Assembly: GCF_004116335.1 (NCBI RefSeq)
Contig: NZ_PDKN01000004.1
Span: 180,937-244,936, forward strand
DNA length: 64,000 nucleotides
Source: Candidatus Marinarcus aquaticus
Lineage (GTDB): Bacteria > Campylobacterota > Campylobacteria > Campylobacterales > Arcobacteraceae
Direction: 5' to 3'
The notes below the pieces were generated by a model. It saw nothing but the letters and a program-made list of their open reading frames with translations, was not told the DNA's origin and did not search any database. Made by a program: the position numbers and the translations under genes. Positions 45,352 to 53,613 of this stretch are shown here, piece by piece. Each line of letters opens with the position of its first letter. Within the stretch, counting starts at the first letter, position 1.

Positions 45352-46445
45352 TGGACGCCTACGAATACTCTGAACTTTTGAAGCTTTTAAATAAAAAGCT
45401 TCAAAACATTACTAACATACTTAAACCAGACATTTTAAATCAACGTTTAGCTGAAATTGAAGCTTTAGAAGCGGATCAAAACTTTTGGAACAACGTTGAA
45501 CAAGCCACACAAATTGGTATTGAGAAAAATAGAATATTGAGTAAACTCTCTAAGTTTAATAAAGCACATGATGCGCTTAATGACACCAATGAGCTTTATG
45601 AAATGGCCACTTCAGAAAAAGATGAAGAGACTTTAGAAATGCTTTATGAGGAAGCCTCTGATATTGAAGAGCTTATTCAATCCACAGAGATTGCTGTGAT
45701 GCTTTCAAATCCAGATGATGCTTCTAACGCGATTGTTACTATTCATCCAGGTGCAGGTGGAACAGAGAGCCAAGATTGGGCTTCAATGCTTTATAGAATG
45801 TATCTTAGATGGGCAGAACGTCAAAACTTTAAAATTGAGTTGCTGGATTATCAAGATGGTGAAGAAGCAGGTATCAAAGATGTCTCTTTTATTATTAAAG
45901 GTGAAAATGCTTATGGGTACTTAAAAGCTGAAAATGGTATTCACAGATTGGTGCGTATTTCACCTTTTGATTCCAATGCTAAACGGCACACCTCTTTTAC
46001 TTCAGTGATGGTCTCTCCTGAGATTGATGACAACATTGATATTGAAATTGAAGATAAAGATATTCGTATAGATACCTATAGAGCTTCGGGTGCTGGTGGT
46101 CAACACGTGAATAAAACAGAGAGTGCTATTCGTATTACGCATATACCAACCAATATTGTGGTACAGTGCCAAAATGACAGAAGTCAACACAAAAACAAAG
46201 CAAGTGCCATGAAAATGCTTAAAAGTAGGCTTTATGAATTGGAACTGGAAAAACAAAAAGCAGCCTCAGACGGTATTGAAAAGAGTGAAATTGGATGGGG
46301 ACATCAAATTCGTTCATATGTCTTACAACCCTATCAACAGGTTAAAGATACACGAAGTGGTATTGGGTACTCCAATGTCGAAGCTATTTTAGATGGAGAT
46401 ATTACAAAAATCATTGAAGATGTATTAATAGCAACGGCAAAATAG
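45351..46445 (+). CDS. prfB: peptide chain release factor 2
   Basis: Ends translation at UGA and UAA. The 364-residue protein has the SPF stop-reading tripeptide (RISPFDSN) that sets RF2 apart from RF1 and the catalytic GAGGQHVN motif. The reading frame is continuous, with no in-frame TGA near codon 25, so the autoregulatory +1 frameshift found in many bacteria is absent. Its start overlaps the cytochrome gene stop by one base, so expression is tied to it. Confidence 0.96.
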   Translation: MDAYEYSELLKLLNKKLQNITNILKPDILNQRLAEIEALEADQNFWNNVEQATQIGIEKNRILSKLSKFNKAHDALNDTNELYEMATSEKDEETLEMLYEEASDIEELIQSTEIAVMLSNPDDASNAIVTIHPGAGGTESQDWASMLYRMYLRWAERQNFKIELLDYQDGEEAGIKDVSFIIKGENAYGYLKAENGIHRLVRISPFDSNAKRHTSFTSVMVSPEIDDNIDIEIEDKDIRIDTYRASGAGGQHVNKTESAIRITHIPTNIVVQCQNDRSQHKNKASAMKMLKSRLYELELEKQKAASDGIEKSEIGWGHQIRSYVLQPYQQVKDTRSGIGYSNVEAILDGDITKIIEDVLIATAK

Positions 46446-46462
46446 TTGTAAATTTTTAAAAT

Positions 46463-46496
46463 AAAAAAGGAGTATCTCTAAAGATACTCCTTTTTT
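46463..46496. terminator. bidirectional terminator between prfB and the second porin
   Basis: AAAAAAGGAGTATCT (46463-46477) pairs perfectly over 15 bp with AGATACTCCTTTTTT (46482-46496), loop CTAA. A-run and T-run on the two sides make it usable from both strands. Confidence 0.92.
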
Positions 46497-46519
46497 TATG
46501 GCAGTTATATTGTTATGAA

Positions 46520-47617
46520 TTAAAATGCGTACGTTACGTTAGCAAATACTTTTTTGTAATCACCATTGGTATTGCTTTTATCATCATAATCAACATACGC
46601 AATACTTGCAGATAACTCATCAGTGAAGCTGTAGTCAATATAGAAGTTAAACTCATCCTCTTTTTCAGTATCTGTAGTTGTATCGTATTTTGTTTCACCA
46701 TACAATGCAGTTAAACCAACACCAGCAATCTCATACCCAACAGAAGCATAATAAGTTTTTGCATCCGTACTGTATGTGTTATTCCCATCTTCAAATGGAG
46801 AGATGTTATCACCATATGCAGCAATACTTCCTACACCACCATCAGAATCAGTTTTAATGTATCCACCAGCTAATGCAACACCTGCGATGTTTAATCGTGC
46901 TTCTAAGTTATAGATGCTTCCATCTTCAGTTGTGCTTACATCTTCATTTGATGCGGCATAATGTCCTGTTACACCAAACATATCTGTATCATACGTTACT
47001 TTTAATCCGTAAAAATCAGCCACATCTGGAGCAGTGTATGCATATGGGTTCACCATTAAACCTTCTACACCTTCATACTTAATGTCAAGTACGTATGCAC
47101 CATCTTCTGTAATTTCAGTAAAATCTTCAACAACATCAAAACCAATTTCAGCTTGTCTGTCTGTGTATCCTAAGATAATTGTAGTATCTGGAACAGCTGT
47201 AATACCTGCAACTACAGACTCATTGTAATCACCTAACCACTCTAAATCGATTGCTTGTCTACCTACAGAGATAAAAAAATTCTCATTGGCATATTTAATG
47301 GCCGCTGTATGTAAGATTGCGTCATTTGCAAATGATGCTTCATAATCTGTGTCATTTTTTTCATGAAACTCGTGGTGAGCTCGCCCACCCAATGAAATAC
47401 TCACACCATTGTATGAATCTGTTTCATAATTTACACCAACAGAACCAGCTGTAAATGACGTATCCGTACCTTGCTTATTATCTTGTGACTCATAATAAAC
47501 AGTGATATCACCACTTGTTTTACCATTGGCAAAAGCCTCTTTAATACTGTTTGACTCTGCAAACAGTGCTGTACTGCTGAGTAATAGTCCACACGCTACT
47601 AAACTTAGTTTTTTCAT
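46520..47617 (-). CDS. outer membrane porin, 365 aa
   Basis: The signal peptide (residues 1-20, ALFA|ES) is followed by an acidic beta-barrel protein with alternating strands and the C-terminal FANVTYAF ending in Phe. It resembles Opr/OprD-like porins found in Sulfurimonas and Arcobacter, and differs clearly in sequence from the porin at 43356. Substrate unknown. It has its own promoter about 105 bp upstream and ends at the shared terminator with prfB. Confidence 0.87.
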   Translation of the reverse strand: MKKLSLVACGLLLSSTALFAESNSIKEAFANGKTSGDITVYYESQDNKQGTDTSFTAGSVGVNYETDSYNGVSISLGGRAHHEFHEKNDTDYEASFANDAILHTAAIKYANENFFISVGRQAIDLEWLGDYNESVVAGITAVPDTTIILGYTDRQAEIGFDVVEDFTEITEDGAYVLDIKYEGVEGLMVNPYAYTAPDVADFYGLKVTYDTDMFGVTGHYAASNEDVSTTEDGSIYNLEARLNIAGVALAGGYIKTDSDGGVGSIAAYGDNISPFEDGNNTYSTDAKTYYASVGYEIAGVGLTALYGETKYDTTTDTEKEDEFNFYIDYSFTDELSASIAYVDYDDKSNTNGDYKKVFANVTYAF

Positions 47618-47721
47618 TTCTCTTCCCTTTATTTTAATTTTCGCACTTTTGTATTTAATCTACTGACTAAATTTCGTAATATTTACATATTACTTTCCGA
47701 TCTGAAAAAAATCATAGAAAA

Positions 47722-47727
47722 ATTATA
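47722..47727 (-). promoter_or_regulatory. -10 box for the second porin
   Basis: On the minus strand TATAAT follows a run of eight T and ACTGA. The leader would be about 100 nt. The rest of the 262-bp gap (47618-47879) has two small hairpins (47758-47776; TTACA/TGTAA near 47815) that may end the upstream addB transcript; nothing else is seen. Confidence 0.55.
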
Positions 47728-47879
47728 TCAGTAAAAAAAACAATTAAAACAGCTCTGTTGTATAAAAAATATACAAAACAAGCCTTTATTTATAATATTT
47801 TAGATTACTTTACATTTTTGTAACGTTTAATTCCAAAAAAAATCTCATAATGCTTTAAAATGTATAAAAAGTAAACATA

Positions 47880-50252
47880 TCAATCACGATTGCATATTTG
47901 AGTGTATGGACAGTAAACACAAAGTGCTTTATCCTCACACTTTATAAAGTTAACTTCAGAAGTATGCAAGTCATTTAAAACTGTTTCAAGTAACATAAGC
48001 TTTTCATCGAGTGCACTCTCTTCAATTAACTCTTGGTTTTTTAAATCATAATAATATGGCGTTGCATGAAGTTCATTTGTTTGAAGTAACTCTTTAAGGG
48101 CAATATAGTAAAACTCCAATTGAAACTCGACACTCTTTTCATAATTTTTCAAACTGTCCACTTTTAAATTAGAGCTGGTTTTATAATCTATGATGGCATA
48201 GTGATTGCTTTTTTTATTAAAATCAACTCTGTCTATTGAACCAATCAAATTGATACCACAATGCATTACATTGAATTTTTTCTCAGTATATAATACCTCT
48301 TTGGGTTCATTAAACAATAACTTCTCTTTTTGAATAAATACTTTTAAGTAGAATTTCCATACCTCTAATTCCAATGTTAAAAATGGATTTTGATTTTGGT
48401 ATTTCGTTATTTCTGATGATAATATTTCATCATCAATGGTTGCATCTATTTGTGTGTATTGATTATAAAACTCTTCAAGAATTTTATGTATGATACTTCC
48501 CAGTTCAAATCCTTGCGGTTTTACACTAAAATGGTGTTCATTGATATTGGCGATATACTTCAAATAATATTTTCTTTTACACTGCAAATAACTCTTTAAC
48601 GATGTGGCCGACCATTTCTTTTTAGAAAGATCCATATTTAATTTGATTTCACCATTGAAATGTCGAAATCTTTTTTGCGAGAAAAGTATCTCTTTATACT
48701 TTTCATCTGAAGTTATATCCGATATATTCACCCTGAAGAGTGTTTTTGCAAATCGACTGATTTGAGCTGTTTCATTCTTTACATAAGCAACTTTAACAAA
48801 GTCTGCCTCTTTACACAGTTGCGTATAATAGAACTTTTGCAGATTTTCTCTGTCTTTTAAAGTGGGAAGTTTGGCATATTTTTTGATACTTGAAGAGAGA
48901 AATTTATCTTTCACACTCTTTTTAGGTACACTCTCTTCATTAAAATCCACAATAATCACCGCTTTAAATGTTATGCCTCTGGTCTCTAAAAGTCCCATGA
49001 CAGTCACAGGACCACTGTTGACATCATCTAAAGTAATCTCTTGCACACGTTGAATTAAGAAGCGATACGCCTCTTTAAGTGTCAATTTCTCTTCATAAGA
49101 AAAGAGAAGCTTTTTCAATTTATAAATGACTTCATCAAACTTTTCAAGTAACTCTTCTTTTGTTTCATCTTTTTTAATCCACTCTAAGAGCATGTCAAAA
49201 TTTTCATGATTCAACTCTTTTTTGAACTCATTGGTTAAGTACTCTTCTGTTTGTTTATCAAAACGATTTAAGTAGTGAATATACTCACTTTGTTGTATCT
49301 CATTTTCATTCAAATAATCATACAACGCTTTCATTGAGATATACAAGTCACTGCTTTTTATAGATTTTCCCATGGCATAGTTAAAATAGGCCTCATCATC
49401 AAACTCTTGCATTATTTGAACAAAACTTTCATCAGGTACTACAATCACTATATCACTGGTTAAAATGCCTTTATGGACTAATTCTGAGACTTGATGTTTA
49501 ATGTATGCAATTTGATTAATACGTGAACGAAATCCTTCAATGGTGATATGCTGTTCTGTCTTTTGTACACTTTCTTGTTTTTGAATTTGTTTGTCACTGA
49601 AATTAAGCGTATAATCATACCCTTCCTCAAGTTCAAAACCCAAATCTTTAAACTTATCATACGCTTTTTTATTAAATTCATTGGCATTAAAATGTATTAA
49701 AAGTTTTGTGTGTTGAGCACACTCTTTGATAATTTGATACTCAAAATTAGTGAAATAGCCTTCAAAATAGATTTCTATTTGAGAAAACTGTTTAACATAG
49801 TCCTCATTGATGCTATAGTGCTCTTGTATATTCACTTGATCCACATAAAAATATCGTTCTAACAGTGATTTATAATTGTGCAGAATTTGATTGAGAATTT
49901 CAAGATGTTCTTCATAAAACTCATAGGTATCTGCTGTTTTAATCTCTTCTATTTTTACTTGTTCTGCACTGATTTCATTAAAAAAACGAAAAATATAATC
50001 ACTTTGTTTAATAAAGTCATTAAACTGGTTTGATATGCCAAGCTTTGAGAAATTCTTGATATTGGTAGACTCTTTTAAAAGAAGCAGTCGATGCTCTTCG
50101 TCAATAAATTTTAGATTATTTACATGAATTGCTTTTTTAAAAAAGTCCTGAATGGTCAATAAGTGAGGTAAAAAACCATTCGAACAGTGTTTATTCACAT
50201 AGTTTCGAATGGCTCTGGATGTAGGAAAAACGAGCAGTTTTTTAAATTGCAT
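47880..50252 (-). CDS. addB: AddB-like PD-(D/E)XK exonuclease/helicase-like protein
   Basis: Part of the AddAB/RecBCD-type double-strand break repair machinery. The 790-residue protein has an inactivated helicase-like N-terminal region with no Walker A, and a C-terminal nuclease of the PD-(D/E)XK family (GSIIHKILEEF, later AIIDYKTSS). Four cysteines that would hold the AddB iron-sulfur cluster are CLQC (only its first Cys is likely used) and C-x2-C-x5-C in ALCVYCPYTQIC at the very end. addA is not in the window. It overlaps the FixH-like gene by 11 bp. Confidence 0.82.
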   Translation of the reverse strand: MQFKKLLVFPTSRAIRNYVNKHCSNGFLPHLLTIQDFFKKAIHVNNLKFIDEEHRLLLLKESTNIKNFSKLGISNQFNDFIKQSDYIFRFFNEISAEQVKIEEIKTADTYEFYEEHLEILNQILHNYKSLLERYFYVDQVNIQEHYSINEDYVKQFSQIEIYFEGYFTNFEYQIIKECAQHTKLLIHFNANEFNKKAYDKFKDLGFELEEGYDYTLNFSDKQIQKQESVQKTEQHITIEGFRSRINQIAYIKHQVSELVHKGILTSDIVIVVPDESFVQIMQEFDDEAYFNYAMGKSIKSSDLYISMKALYDYLNENEIQQSEYIHYLNRFDKQTEEYLTNEFKKELNHENFDMLLEWIKKDETKEELLEKFDEVIYKLKKLLFSYEEKLTLKEAYRFLIQRVQEITLDDVNSGPVTVMGLLETRGITFKAVIIVDFNEESVPKKSVKDKFLSSSIKKYAKLPTLKDRENLQKFYYTQLCKEADFVKVAYVKNETAQISRFAKTLFRVNISDITSDEKYKEILFSQKRFRHFNGEIKLNMDLSKKKWSATSLKSYLQCKRKYYLKYIANINEHHFSVKPQGFELGSIIHKILEEFYNQYTQIDATIDDEILSSEITKYQNQNPFLTLELEVWKFYLKVFIQKEKLLFNEPKEVLYTEKKFNVMHCGINLIGSIDRVDFNKKSNHYAIIDYKTSSNLKVDSLKNYEKSVEFQLEFYYIALKELLQTNELHATPYYYDLKNQELIEESALDEKLMLLETVLNDLHTSEVNFIKCEDKALCVYCPYTQICNRD

Positions 50253-50796
50253 TTGTTTTTAAGAAAAAATACCCTTTGTTCTCTCCAACAGAGACAACAC
50301 CGGTGATATTCCAGTTTCCTTTCATATCTAATTTAAAACTGCCTTGATATAAATCTTGGTTTTGTTCAAACGCTTCTAAGTTAATATCGCTTTTGTTGTT
50401 CGTCGCACGTGTAACTCGAAGAGCTATTTGTGCATCATTTACAACTGCTTGTGTGTTTTTATTTTTGATGATAATTTGAACTTGGTTATCGCCCACATTG
50501 AGGATGTCTTTGTGCGGTGAACGAGACTCAATGACTCTTTGCGAGTAAAAAATATCTGAATAGGTCAAGCCAAACTCTTGTTCATTTACTTTTAGAACAA
50601 AATCATAATTGTTTAAAAATTTCTCATTGGCCAATGCAATTTCATTGAAATTTTCATCCACTTTTTGGTAAGAGTTCAAGAAGCTCTCATCTTGATTCAC
50701 TGGCACTTGCGTAGAACTGTAGATGGTCCAAATAATCATTCCCAATGTGAATGTAAATATCCCAATAAACAGAAAAGGCCAATAGTTTCGTTTCAT
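50242..50796 (-). CDS. FixH-like membrane protein
   Basis: A 184-residue protein with one N-terminal transmembrane helix (about 7-27) and a periplasmic beta-rich domain with ALRVTRATNNKSD and GNWNITGVVSV, a pattern typical of FixH/CcoH family proteins, which act in cbb3 oxidase assembly or copper handling. Its position downstream of ccoNOQP supports this. It overlaps addB by 11 bp, probably as a shared transcript rather than a shared function. Confidence 0.72.
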   Translation of the reverse strand: MKRNYWPFLFIGIFTFTLGMIIWTIYSSTQVPVNQDESFLNSYQKVDENFNEIALANEKFLNNYDFVLKVNEQEFGLTYSDIFYSQRVIESRSPHKDILNVGDNQVQIIIKNKNTQAVVNDAQIALRVTRATNNKSDINLEAFEQNQDLYQGSFKLDMKGNWNITGVVSVGENKGYFFLKTNAI

Positions 50797-50804
50797 ATTT
50801 TATC

Positions 50805-51443
50805 CTATCTTTTTTTTGCTCTTAAAACTGCAACAGTATAAGCTACAAGACCTGTTACAATAATAAAATACATAAATACTCTCCACACAGTACTGGCCGT
50901 TTTACCACCACTTCCAATACTGGATTCAAGTTTGATGTTTTTGCTTTCTGCAATCACATCAGCAATTTGTGCATAGCCATTAAGCAATGCCGCACTCACT
51001 TTAGATAAGAGTTTATTCTTATCTTTAGAAGCCACAACAGGTATGATATAATCATCCAATATGTCATCTTCATCAATAATCTCTTTTAGATCATCTGATG
51101 TTGTCAAATTAATATGTGGAAGCTCTAACTCCATTGTGATAAGTACATAAGGTTCTTGTAATTGTTTGATTGTATTTTGCTCGTGAGTTTTTATTATTTC
51201 AAACTTCTTTTTCATAGGAAGTTCTTCATTAATTTTATAACTGTTTTGTAGGTGTACATATACATTTACACCTGTTTTTATTTCAAGTTCATTTCCAATT
51301 TCATAAATTTTTTCTGATGCTCTTTGGTCAATAAGGCCATCATCATTAAGAATATATCTATTTGTGCTTGCATTTATATTTGTAATAAAAAAAAGCAGAA
51401 GTGTTAAAAACACTCCTACTTTTAAATTTGTATTCTGTTTCAA
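50805..51443 (-). CDS. TPM-like domain membrane protein, 212 aa
   Basis: A signal or anchor segment (about 9-26), a periplasmic domain with ILNDDGLIDQRASEKIYEIG and VNVYVHLQNSY, resembling the TPM (YgcG-like) domain, and a C-terminal transmembrane helix (about 187-206) with a basic tail. The start is TTG one base after the stop of the 30-residue ORF, with TAGGTT as a weak ribosome binding site, so translation may be coupled. TPM proteins have been linked to membrane-complex repair and assembly; a role in cbb3 maturation is inferred from position. Confidence 0.68.
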   Translation of the reverse strand: MKQNTNLKVGVFLTLLLFFITNINASTNRYILNDDGLIDQRASEKIYEIGNELEIKTGVNVYVHLQNSYKINEELPMKKKFEIIKTHEQNTIKQLQEPYVLITMELELPHINLTTSDDLKEIIDEDDILDDYIIPVVASKDKNKLLSKVSAALLNGYAQIADVIAESKNIKLESSIGSGGKTASTVWRVFMYFIIVTGLVAYTVAVLRAKKR

Positions 51444-51444
51444 A

Positions 51445-51537
51445 TTAACCTACAAATACTCTATCTGGAGATAGGAAAGATAAGTAAATTGTAAGAATTG
51501 CTATTGCAACCAGTAAAACACCAATAATTTTATCCAC
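51445..51537 (-). CDS. 30-residue single-helix membrane protein in the cbb3 cluster
   Basis: A GTG-start frame of 30 codons plus TAA, too short for usual ORF thresholds. A perfect AAGGAGG (51543-51549) lies five bases before the GTG. The product begins MDKIIG, continues with a hydrophobic helix (about residues 5-22) and ends in SPDRVFVG, so it is a small inner-membrane protein. It sits 10 bp after the DUF4006 gene and 1 base before the TPM-like gene. Tiny one-helix subunits (CcoM, CcoH-like) accompany cbb3 oxidases elsewhere; homology is not shown here. Confidence 0.65.
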   Translation of the reverse strand: MDKIIGVLLVAIAILTIYLSFLSPDRVFVG

Positions 51538-51547
51538 AACAGCCTCC

Positions 51548-51781
51548 TTATTTCACAAGTTCGTAGTGTTTGTTGTTATCACTACTATTGAACTTGACCG
51601 CATTTAAATCTTGATTGATTTTATAGTAATTCGTTGCCTCAGAGTGTTGAGAAACAATACCAAAAAACGTTAATGCACCAAGAATAGACAGTAACAATAC
51701 AGTGGCGATTAGCATTCCAGTAACACCGTGAATACTAAATACACCTCTTTCATTTTCATTCATTTGTGTATTTCCAGCCAT
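51548..51781 (-). CDS. DUF4006 family membrane protein
   Basis: A 77-residue protein with one central transmembrane helix (about 22-43), a polar N-terminus with ERGVFSIHGVTGMLI, and a short hydrophilic C-terminal tail. This family is found next to ccoP in Campylobacterota and probably belongs to the cbb3 oxidase or its assembly; the molecular role is not known. It is 1 bp after ccoP. Confidence 0.75.
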   Translation of the reverse strand: MAGNTQMNENERGVFSIHGVTGMLIATVLLLSILGALTFFGIVSQHSEATNYYKINQDLNAVKFNSSDNNKHYELVK

Positions 51782-51782
51782 A

Positions 51783-52676
51783 TTATTCTCCTAATCCTCG
51801 AATATAAGTAGCTAAAGCTTTATATTGAGTCTCGTTAAGTCTACCTTTAAACGATGGCATTGTACCGATATTCGCTTTTTTACCATCATCTAATACTGCA
51901 GTAATTACAGAATCAGTGTATGTTTTTAAGCTCGGAGCTACATACTCCATACCGTTTCCATCTGCACCGTGGCATCCTGCACAAACTGCAAATGAAGCTG
52001 GTTGCTCACCTTTAAGACCACCTGCAACATAAGTAGCTACTTCATCAATCTCTTTTTCATCTGTCAACATCATTGGAGGCATTCCAGCTGGATATTGAGT
52101 TTTGAAGTTACTTGCACCGTTTTTAATCGCATAAACAACACTCTCTTTAAGTAATCGTTGCGTTAAATCTTGTGCTTTTCCTCCAATACCTTGTGCATCA
52201 ACACCGTGGCATGGTGCACATTGTACTAAAAAGATTGATTCACCCATTGCAGTTAAAGTATCTGCATCTGGATTTTGCCATTTACTTTCGAATTTAGCAT
52301 TGTACTCTAATGTCTCTTCATTCCATTGTCCAATTTGTGAAAATCCATTTGTTGGATAACCAACAGTCATATACCACATTCCCCAAACGATAACACCGAT
52401 AAATGCTAATCCCCATCCTGTTGGAATTGGATTTTTAAATTCACCGATACCATCCCAGTTCTCTTCAGCTAAATCACCGCTAGCTGTATCGTTTTTAATT
52501 TGATTTACATATTTAAGCGCGACAAATACCGTAATACTGATAATTGCTAATCCCGCTAACATTGTAAGGTCGTTGATGTAGTCCTCACCGAAGTTTAATG
52601 AGTCCCCTGCTACGAAGTAGGTTCCTGCCATTAATGCAACGATAAGAATAATACCACCTATAACCATAGATTTCAT
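51783..52676 (-). CDS. ccoP: cytochrome c oxidase cbb3-type, diheme subunit III
   Basis: Receives electrons from soluble cytochromes and passes them to CcoO/CcoN. The 297 residues have two N-terminal transmembrane helices with a cytoplasmic loop, a conserved PTGWGLAFIGVIVWGMWYM region, and two cytochrome c domains with CAPCH and CAGCH plus methionine ligand segments (AGMPPMML, GTMPSF). Member of the ccoNOQP operon. Confidence 0.96.
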   Translation of the reverse strand: MKSMVIGGIILIVALMAGTYFVAGDSLNFGEDYINDLTMLAGLAIISITVFVALKYVNQIKNDTASGDLAEENWDGIGEFKNPIPTGWGLAFIGVIVWGMWYMTVGYPTNGFSQIGQWNEETLEYNAKFESKWQNPDADTLTAMGESIFLVQCAPCHGVDAQGIGGKAQDLTQRLLKESVVYAIKNGASNFKTQYPAGMPPMMLTDEKEIDEVATYVAGGLKGEQPASFAVCAGCHGADGNGMEYVAPSLKTYTDSVITAVLDDGKKANIGTMPSFKGRLNETQYKALATYIRGLGE

Positions 52677-52677
52677 A

Positions 52678-52902
52678 TCAGTTCTCCTTATCTATTTTTT
52701 CTATATTTTTTTCTCTAGATTCAAGAGGATTAGAACTTATAGAATCATCTAAAACAAGATCAGAGTATCTCTCGTAATTTCTCTCACCTTTTTTATCTCG
52801 TTTATATATAGAATATGCATACGAATAAAAGATAACAAACACTGCTAAAATCAAAAAGAATTTAGCATAACCTTGCAGATTTACTAAAGTTTCATAATCC
52901 AT
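52678..52902 (-). CDS. ccoQ: cbb3-type oxidase subunit CcoQ
   Basis: A small subunit of 74 residues with one transmembrane helix (about 10-30, YAKFFLILAVFVIFYSYAYSIY) and a charged cytoplasmic tail (DKKGERNYERY). It is placed between ccoO and ccoP as in other cbb3 operons. In other bacteria it stabilises the complex. Confidence 0.88.
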   Translation of the reverse strand: MDYETLVNLQGYAKFFLILAVFVIFYSYAYSIYKRDKKGERNYERYSDLVLDDSISSNPLESREKNIEKIDKEN

Positions 52903-52914
52903 GATAACCCTCTT

Positions 52915-53598
52915 TTATTTTAAAGAATTTAAGTATGCTATTAATGCAACTATTTCAGGAACCTGACCGTTTGCAACGGCATCCTTAACTGCTTGGTTTT
53001 TCATATCAGCAGCAATTGCTTGGGCTTCTTTTAAAGCACTCGCTTTCGCTTCTTCTAAAGTACCAAGTGGAACATCAATTTCACCGTCACCATCAATATC
53101 TTGATCGTATGGCGTAGCGAAAACTGTTTTTACTGTATATGCTTCTGCATATGCAGTTTCAATGTCTGCAATATTTGTAAACATATGTTTATATGCAGGC
53201 ATAATTGAACCTGGAACTACTGATTGTGGATCTAACATGTGATTTTCATGCCAGTCTGTTGTTCTGTAGTTACCCACTCTCATTAAGTCTGGACCAGTTC
53301 TTTTAGATCCCCATAAGAATGGTCTGTCATATGCATATTCACCACTTAATGAATACATACCATATCTATCAGTTTCTGATTTAAATGGTCGAATTAATTG
53401 TGAGTGACACGCATTACAAGAATCTTGAATATATACATGTCGTCCTGTCAACTCTAATACAGAGTATGGTTTTGTACCAACAACAGGTCTACTTTGTTTT
53501 GCAAAATCTGGGATAATTTCGATAATCCCTGCAAATGCAACAAATACGAATACGAAAACCGCAAAGAAAAACGGTCGTTGTTCTAACCAATGAAACAT
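52915..53598 (-). CDS. ccoO: cytochrome c oxidase cbb3-type, monoheme subunit II
   Basis: Membrane-anchored (residues 7-27) monoheme cytochrome c of 227 residues that passes electrons from CcoP to CcoN. The heme motif is CNACH in QDSCNACHSQLIRPF, with RTGPDLMRVG and the SIMPAYKHM methionine ligand region. Sits between ccoN and ccoQ. Confidence 0.96.
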   Translation of the reverse strand: MFHWLEQRPFFFAVFVFVFVAFAGIIEIIPDFAKQSRPVVGTKPYSVLELTGRHVYIQDSCNACHSQLIRPFKSETDRYGMYSLSGEYAYDRPFLWGSKRTGPDLMRVGNYRTTDWHENHMLDPQSVVPGSIMPAYKHMFTNIADIETAYAEAYTVKTVFATPYDQDIDGDGEIDVPLGTLEEAKASALKEAQAIAADMKNQAVKDAVANGQVPEIVALIAYLNSLK

Positions 53599-53613
53599 AT
53601 TAACCCCTTTCTC

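Noticed and set aside
45351..45500. Search for the programmed +1 frameshift at the start of prfB
   Set aside because: No in-frame or near-frame TGA with a CTT slippery site is present; the gene reads through continuously from its ATG.
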